Below, in pieces: positions 59,182-64,000 of a stretch of DNA of 64,000 nucleotides (positions are counted from its first letter, which is position 1; each line of letters begins with the position of its first letter). The notes under the pieces are model-generated. The model had not been told where the DNA came from. It did no database searches and was given only the letters and a program-made list of their open reading frames with translations. The position numbers and the translations under genes are program-made. Source of the DNA: Desulfomicrobium sp. UBA5193 (lineage in GTDB: Bacteria; Desulfobacterota; Desulfovibrionia; Desulfovibrionales; Desulfomicrobiaceae); the NCBI GenBank assembly GCA_002412965.1, contig DHWB01000003.1, positions 114,504 through 178,503 of the forward strand, given 5' to 3'.

Positions 59182-60084
59182 TTGAGCAGACCACATATTG
59201 TTATCGCCGACGATGAAGCCCGCTTCCGGGAGACCATAGCAAAGATTCTGGAACACAAAGGCTTCGTGGTGACCCTGGTCGGAAGTGGAGACCAGGTCTT
59301 GGAGTTGCTGCAGACAATCAATCCCGATGTCATATTGCTGGATGTTCGCATGCCCGGCCTGAACGGTGACGCGGCATTACCTCGCATTTTGGCAATGAAG
59401 CCCCATAGCCGGGTCATACTTCTGACCGGTCACGGAGAGCAGGCTTCCGCGCGCAAGGCTTTCGAGACTGGTGCTTTCGATTACCTGTGCAAGCCTTGCG
59501 ACGTGAACATTCTCGTGGCGCGCATCCATGACGCGGTAAACGCATCCCTGAATGGGCGGGCGCGCGAGAAAAAAGTGATTGAGATCATGATCCCGATTGA
59601 AGACTATGCGTGCGTGCAGGCCTCAAGCACGGTCAAACTGGGAATTGAAGCGATCAAGATCGCGTCCGAGAATTTCATTTCGTCGGGTTTGATCATGCAG
59701 TCCGGGCATCGCGCGGTGCTCGTTTTTGAAGGGGAGGAGCTGGCCGGCGTGCTGACCATGCGCAATCTCATCCAGGCGATCAGACCGGATTATCTGGTCA
59801 CGTCCGAGGGGGCTTTGCTTCATGGCATGCGCTATTCACCGATGTTCTGGTCAGGACTTTTCAATATGCGGGTCAGCGCGCTTGAATCCAAGTGCGTGCG
59901 GGAAATCATGAACCCAAGACCGCCAGTGGTGGGTTGCGATGCGAATCTGATGCAGGTGGCGCAACTGCTGTGCGAGGAAAACCGTCGGCGCGTCGCCGTG
60001 GAGCAAGATGGCAGGATCGTTGGTGTTGTCCGTGAGCAGGAACTATTCCATGAGATCTCCCGCCTGATTTTAAGTCGCGGCTAG
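59182..60084 (+). CDS. response regulator with C-terminal CBS domain pair
   Basis: The start is TTG at 59182, with AAGGAG 7 bases upstream. The 300-residue protein has an N-terminal receiver (1-120; Asp54 in ILLDVRMPG, Thr in LLTGHG, Lys in CKPCDVN) and, from about 130, a CBS pair that resembles the stand-alone CBS proteins (VIEIMIPIEDYACVQASST, HRAVLVFEGEELAGVLTMRNLIQAI, CVREIMNPRPPVVGCDANLMQ). It has no DNA-binding domain. The fusion links the two-component and CBS halves of the locus. Confidence 0.9.
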   Translation: MSRPHIVIADDEARFRETIAKILEHKGFVVTLVGSGDQVLELLQTINPDVILLDVRMPGLNGDAALPRILAMKPHSRVILLTGHGEQASARKAFETGAFDYLCKPCDVNILVARIHDAVNASLNGRAREKKVIEIMIPIEDYACVQASSTVKLGIEAIKIASENFISSGLIMQSGHRAVLVFEGEELAGVLTMRNLIQAIRPDYLVTSEGALLHGMRYSPMFWSGLFNMRVSALESKCVREIMNPRPPVVGCDANLMQVAQLLCEENRRRVAVEQDGRIVGVVREQELFHEISRLILSRG

Positions 60085-60277
60085 CAGGCGGCCCCAAAAC
60101 GACGACCTGCTTCGTCACTGCAGATAATCCAGACCCTCACGTATGAGAGAGTACCCTTACGGGCACGCGTTCGCTTCGGCCCTGGATTTTCTTTGTTCCT
60201 CGCATCTCACCATTTTTTCAGCAGCCTGGAGATTTTTAATTTTTCAACAGTCAGCTAGGGCAGGCCGCCTCCGGCCC

Positions 60278-60799
60278 TCAGGCTCTGGAAGCGGCGATGA
60301 TGGCGCGCATGAAGGCGGGCAGATCCTCGGGTGCGCGGCTGGTGATCATGTTGCCGTCGATCACGACCTCATGGTCCCGCCACTTGGCTCCGGCATTGAC
60401 CAGGTCGTCCTTGATGGCGAAAAAAGAGGTCACGGTTCTGCCTTTCAGAATACCTGCCGAAACGAGCATCCATCCCGCGTGGCAGATGGCCGCGACAATC
60501 TTGCCCTGCTGGTCGAAAGCCCTGACCAGACTGACCATGTTCTGATCCCTGCGCATATGATCGGGGGCGTATCCTCCCGGGATGATGATTCCCGCGTATT
60601 CAGCCACGTTGATATCGACCGGAGTCTTTTCCGCTTTGGCGGGTGTTCCGTACTTGCCCTCATAGGTCTGGCCGCTCTTGGTGGCCACGACGACAACCGC
60701 TGCCCCCGCTTCCTTGAGTCTGAAATAGGGATACCAGAATTCGTGGTCATTGAATTGGGTGTCCACCAGAAGCACGAATTTTTTTCCTGTCAGCTCCAT
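60278..60799 (-). CDS. DJ-1/PfpI family protein
   Basis: The 173-residue protein starts at 60799 (or one codon earlier), with GGAGG upstream. It has the PfpI layout: a Rossmann-like N-terminus (FVLLVDTQFNDHEFWYPYFRLKEAG), the IIPGGYAPDHMR turn and the nucleophile Cys in AAICHAGWMLVSAG, followed by WRDHEVVIDGNMITSRAPEDLPAF. Family members have been reported as proteases, chaperones or glyoxalase-like enzymes. It is an isolated minus-strand gene. Confidence 0.9.
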   Translation of the reverse strand: MELTGKKFVLLVDTQFNDHEFWYPYFRLKEAGAAVVVVATKSGQTYEGKYGTPAKAEKTPVDINVAEYAGIIIPGGYAPDHMRRDQNMVSLVRAFDQQGKIVAAICHAGWMLVSAGILKGRTVTSFFAIKDDLVNAGAKWRDHEVVIDGNMITSRAPEDLPAFMRAIIAASRA

Positions 60800-60858
60800 C
60801 ATGTCCTCCGAGCGGTTTCGTTCAATTTCAAGCCATCGTTACCGTTTCATTTGGAACG

Positions 60859-61779
60859 TCAGGGCATGCTTTTCGCCCTGACGCAGTTTCGGCCTTCATT
60901 TTTGGCCTGGTAAAGCATCCTGTCCGCATGCTCCAGAAGGTTGGAGCGATCACACTGCGCAACATCTGTGCATGTCACCGAACCGATGGAAACGGTGAGG
61001 TAATCTGCGACCGGAGAATCGAGATGCTCGATATGCAGTGTCTTGAGGGCGCTGCGGATATTTTCCGCAAGGTGGATGCAGCCCTGTTCGCGTGTTTCCG
61101 GGAGGAGGATGATGAACTCCTCCCCGCCAAACCTGGCCAGGAAGTCCGCAGGACGCCCCAGGGATGACTGAAGAACCCTGGCCACGGCCTTGAGGCAGTC
61201 ATCTCCGGCCATATGACCATAGAGATCGTTGTAATTTTTGAAATGATCAATGTCGATGAACAGCAGGGAGAGGGGTGATTTCGTTCGGATCGCCCTGGTC
61301 CATTCATGGGCGTATATTTCATCAAACCTGCGTCTGTTGGGAATGTTGGTCAGTCCGTCGAGTGTGGACAGGTTTTCGAGCAGGTCGCGATTTTTTTTCA
61401 ATTCGAGATGGTTGCGTATTCGTGCCCGGATGATGGGTGGGCTGAAGGGTTTGCGGATATAATCCACCGCACCGAGCTCAAGCCCTTTTGTCTCTTCACT
61501 GGTTTCCCATTTGGCGGTCAGGAACACGACGGGAATATTGCGTGTCCGGTCGTTTTCCTTGAGCAGAGCGCATACCTCGAAGCCGTCAAGACCGGGCATG
61601 ACGATGTCCATGAGGATAAGATCCGGCTGTGGATCACTTTGCGCCATTTCAAGAGCAATTTCTCCGCTGGTCGCATACGCGAGGTTGTGTTCCTCACCGA
61701 GGACGAACTCGAGAGCCTTGATGTTGATGGGTTCGTCATCAACGATCAATATTGTCTGTTTGCTCGGAAAAGGGGGCAA
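60859..61779 (-). CDS. response regulator with GGDEF domain (diguanylate cyclase)
   Basis: The 306-residue protein has a receiver (phosphoacceptor Asp58 in ILMDIVMPG) followed by a GGDEF domain with the active GGEEF motif at 218-222 and an RxxD inhibitory site RPAD at 209-212. It should make c-di-GMP and be product-inhibited. It is alone on the minus strand, divergent from the thioesterase gene. No EAL partner is nearby. Confidence 0.95.
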   Translation of the reverse strand: MPPFPSKQTILIVDDEPINIKALEFVLGEEHNLAYATSGEIALEMAQSDPQPDLILMDIVMPGLDGFEVCALLKENDRTRNIPVVFLTAKWETSEETKGLELGAVDYIRKPFSPPIIRARIRNHLELKKNRDLLENLSTLDGLTNIPNRRRFDEIYAHEWTRAIRTKSPLSLLFIDIDHFKNYNDLYGHMAGDDCLKAVARVLQSSLGRPADFLARFGGEEFIILLPETREQGCIHLAENIRSALKTLHIEHLDSPVADYLTVSIGSVTCTDVAQCDRSNLLEHADRMLYQAKNEGRNCVRAKSMP

Positions 61780-62039
61780 GATGGTCGCTCCTCACTGGTT
61801 GATCGTGTGGGAAATGCTTTCCCAGAGCGGGCAAAGCGTGGTTCAAACGATTATTTTCAACTTCTAAGCGGCTTTGTCATATCATGCAACCGAGTGACGG
61901 GGCGTGGCCCCAAAAAAACATGCCACGCCGGTGAACAGGCAATCGGAGCCTGGCGGCTTGCTGCCTGCCTTAAAAAGGGATACCTGCCGCTGGACGATGT
62001 AACCACCTGTAATGATAGATTATGGTCGATCACGGAAAA

Positions 62040-62780
62040 ATGATTTTCGAACTCGCACGAAAGATAAATCTCTTTCACACAAACGCAAACGGTCTGGCCA
62101 CAATGACGGCTCTTTGTCTTTTAGCGCAGGAGAGTGCCGGGGATCACGCCGAACTCCTGGGATTCGGGATGGAACGTCTTGCCGAACAGAAAATCGCATG
62201 GGTGCTGCGCGAACAGGCGATGCACGTGTTTCGGTATCCTGCCTTGGGTGAGGAGTTGCGGATTTTTACTTGGCCAACCCGGGCCGAACGTATCCTTTGC
62301 CATCGTGACTACAGGATTCTGGACTTTGAAGGTGGGCTCGTCGCCTTGGGGACGAGCGCGTGGTTCGGGCTCGATCTTGAAGCCAGGCGCCCACGCAAGG
62401 CGGACTCCTTTTTTTGCCCGCAGTGGGAGCTTGTGCCGAAACCTGCCTTTGACCAGCCCCTGCCGGATCTGGAGATGTCGTCAGACCCGTGTCAGGCCGA
62501 GGAGCGGACTGTGCGGGCCAGCGATGTGGATGCCTTGGGGCACATGAACAACTTGCGCTATCTTGATTGGATAGAGGACCATTTGGCCACGTTTGGCCTG
62601 GATGGCAGTTGGGTGCGTTTTTTGCGCATTCGTCATGCCCGTGAAGTCACGGCCTCGGATGCGGTGCAAGTCCGCCATGCGCGGCGGGGGGAAAACGGGG
62701 ATGTCCTGCTGCAGATGCAGAGCGTGGAGCACGGCAGGGAAGTCTGCCTGGCGCGTGTGATTCTGGCTGATCAGGATTGA
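62040..62780 (+). CDS. acyl-ACP thioesterase (double hot-dog)
   Basis: I chose the ATG at 62040 with GGA upstream; an ATG at 62022 is possible. The 246-residue protein has two hot-dog repeats: an N-terminal half with AEQKIAWVLREQAMHVFRYPALGEELRIFTW and a second with VRASDVDALGHMNNLRYLDWIEDHL. This is the bacterial FatA-like acyl-ACP thioesterase pattern; NN and D positions in the second repeat fit the catalytic motifs. It releases fatty acids or acyl groups, with chain length unknown. Confidence 0.87.
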   Translation: MIFELARKINLFHTNANGLATMTALCLLAQESAGDHAELLGFGMERLAEQKIAWVLREQAMHVFRYPALGEELRIFTWPTRAERILCHRDYRILDFEGGLVALGTSAWFGLDLEARRPRKADSFFCPQWELVPKPAFDQPLPDLEMSSDPCQAEERTVRASDVDALGHMNNLRYLDWIEDHLATFGLDGSWVRFLRIRHAREVTASDAVQVRHARRGENGDVLLQMQSVEHGREVCLARVILADQD

Positions 62781-62796
62781 GTGTCCGGGGGATTAT

Positions 62797-62826
62797 CCCG
62801 GTCCCGAGAAGAGACTCGGGACCGGG
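62797..62826. terminator. bidirectional terminator between thioesterase and M23 gene
   Basis: A perfect 12-bp stem (CCCGGTCCCGAG / CTCGGGACCGGG, 6-base loop) lies 16 bp after the thioesterase stop and 63 bp from the convergent M23 stop. Confidence 0.75.
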
Positions 62827-62889
62827 CGGGATGCTGGCTTTTAAGGCTGGAAAAACGAGTATTGGGAATATGATCGCGCAGAAGAACGG

Positions 62890-64000
62890 CTACTGGGCGG
62901 AGGTGGCGGGTGCGCCTAGGGTTGCGGACTGGACTGGTTGCTCCAGTTGAGCCTTGTACTCGGCGACGGCAGCCTTGAATGATGGCATTTCCTTGCTCGC
63001 TATCGGTTCGGCAGGCATCATCTTCAGTTTGAGTGGGTTGATGAGCTGGCCATTTTGTTTCATCCTGAAATCCAGGTGGGGTCCGGTGGCGTAGCCCGTG
63101 CTGCCAACATAGCCGATGACAGCTCCCTGCTTCACCTTTGCGCCTTTCTTGGCGACCTTGGCGAATTTGTTCATATGGTTGTAGATGGTTTGTAACCCGC
63201 TGTTGTGATTCACGATCACGAAGCGTCCCTGGGAATTGTTCGATCCCACCTGCGCGATCACTCCGTCGGCAACGCTGCTGATGGGCGTCCCGGTGGGCGC
63301 CGCGTAGTCGATACCTTGGTGAGGGCGCCTGTAGTTCAGGATGGGGTGCATGCGGCTCATGGAAAATCCCGAGGAGATGCGGGTGAATGGCAGCGGCGAT
63401 TTGAGAAATGCCTTGCGCAAAGGGCGGCCTTTTTCGTCGTAATAGGCGGTGTTCCCGTTTTTGTCCGTATACCGATAGGCGTAGTAGGTCTGGCCCACGT
63501 TGGTGAAGCTGGCGGCTGCGAGTTGGCCGTAGCCGACGAAAGAGCCTTCTCGGAATTTTTTATCGACGATAAGCTTGAATGCGTCGCCTGGCTGAAGATC
63601 GCGTGTAAAATCAATATCGTAGGCGAAGATGTTGCCGAGCTGCAAGGCCAGTTCCTCGTTCTCGCCGACCTGTGTCATAGAGCCGAACAGGCTCCCCTCG
63701 ATGACTCCCGACACGGTTTTGGTTTCAATTTCGTAGGGGATGACTTCCCGCCGGAATTCATACCCCGAATCGGTCATGGAGACCACCAGCCGCTCATTCG
63801 CGTCAATTTCGTATTCCAGGCCGATCAGGGCGTTGTTGGAATAGACCATGGTCCAGGGCTGTCCGGCCTTGAGGTTTTGCAGCGGATAGACGTCCTTGCT
63901 TTCATCACAAAGGGAGTAGATTTCGGCGAGTTCGAGGTGTCCTTCCAAAAGCGAAGAGGGCGTGTCGCCGTTCTTGATGGTGCCGGTCATGCGGGTCAGT
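62890..64000 (-). CDS. M23 family zinc metallopeptidase (N-terminus beyond window)
   Basis: This murein endopeptidase is cut by the window end: the frame stays open from 63990 to 64000 and no ribosome site is seen before the in-frame ATG. The visible part starts with an OapA/LysM-like region (GTIKNGDTPSSLL, EIYSLCDESKDVYPLQNLKAGQPW) and continues into the M23 catalytic domain with the zinc ligands in HPILNYRRPHQGIDYAAPTG and GPHLDFRM. It probably cleaves peptidoglycan cross-links in the periplasm. A Pro/Ala-rich tail follows. Confidence 0.93.
   Translation of the reverse strand, partial: LTRMTGTIKNGDTPSSLLEGHLELAEIYSLCDESKDVYPLQNLKAGQPWTMVYSNNALIGLEYEIDANERLVVSMTDSGYEFRREVIPYEIETKTVSGVIEGSLFGSMTQVGENEELALQLGNIFAYDIDFTRDLQPGDAFKLIVDKKFREGSFVGYGQLAAASFTNVGQTYYAYRYTDKNGNTAYYDEKGRPLRKAFLKSPLPFTRISSGFSMSRMHPILNYRRPHQGIDYAAPTGTPISSVADGVIAQVGSNNSQGRFVIVNHNSGLQTIYNHMNKFAKVAKKGAKVKQGAVIGYVGSTGYATGPHLDFRMKQNGQLINPLKLKMMPAEPIASKEMPSFKAAVAEYKAQLEQPVQSATLGAPATSAQ

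Noticed and set aside
60085..60277. Gap between the receiver-CBS gene and the PfpI gene as a possible gene or RNA
   Set aside because: Only weak hairpins and no open frame with a ribosome site; probably promoter and terminator sequence.

Overview
The window is a stretch of a GC-rich bacterial chromosome with short intergenic gaps and many operons joined by ATGA-type stop/start overlaps. The gene content suggests a sulfate-reducing deltaproteobacterium of the Desulfovibrionales, perhaps Desulfomicrobium-like: an aldehyde:ferredoxin oxidoreductase with a four-cluster ferredoxin, a PxxKW cysteine-rich protein, a Tat-exported iron superoxide dismutase, SLC13/DASS anion transporters, and many sensor kinases. 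That assignment is inference; there is no rRNA or other marker in the window.

Layout. 0-2 kb: the end of clpA, then aat and darP. 2-13.3 kb: a hypothetical gene, a secreted phosphodiester glycosidase-like protein, uvrB, a TrkA-type potassium channel, a divergent NAD-dependent DNA ligase, dapB, and a MoxR/DUF58/transglutaminase operon with a small membrane protein at its end. 13.3-20.3 kb: a chalcone-isomerase-like protein, a metallophosphatase followed by a Ser/Thr kinase with a DUF1566-like tail, a block of intergenic repeats, a LysE exporter, malate synthase G with a GntR-type palindrome upstream, and YjbQ. 20.3-27.4 kb, all on the minus strand: a stress-flavoured run (FeSOD, DUF445, a MIF-like tautomerase, UspA, a kinase-fold protein, DUF523-DUF1722, a PPOX-fold protein, an SDR/DUF2867 protein). 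27.4-38 kb: pepA, a second repeat block, thpR, the aldehyde oxidoreductase/ferredoxin pair, mnmG with an M20 peptidase, a PxxKW protein, an esterase, and a zinc-ribbon protein.

The most striking part is 38.6-60.1 kb. On the minus strand, two sets of CBS-pair protein plus DASS transporter are followed by a receiver protein, a sensor kinase and two paralogous dikinase-like proteins. Each dikinase-like protein has a PPDK-type ATP-grasp domain and a phosphohistidine domain, but an unrecognised C-terminal domain where PEP synthase would have its PEP/pyruvate barrel. Each half ends in a tiny membrane protein. Divergently, the plus strand carries a membrane-bound sigma54 activator, two sensor kinases, two stand-alone receivers and a receiver-CBS fusion. 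A good -24/-12 sigma54 promoter candidate faces the CBS/DASS operon from the divergent intergenic region. I read this as one regulated system for uptake of an anion (possibly sulfate or a dicarboxylate) coupled to phosphotransfer; its substrate and the dikinase acceptor cannot be read from sequence.

60.1-64 kb: a PfpI/DJ-1 protein, a receiver-GGDEF diguanylate cyclase, an acyl-ACP thioesterase, and the C-terminal part of an M23 peptidase that runs off the window. I saw no rRNA, tRNA, CRISPR array, prophage or intact insertion sequence.
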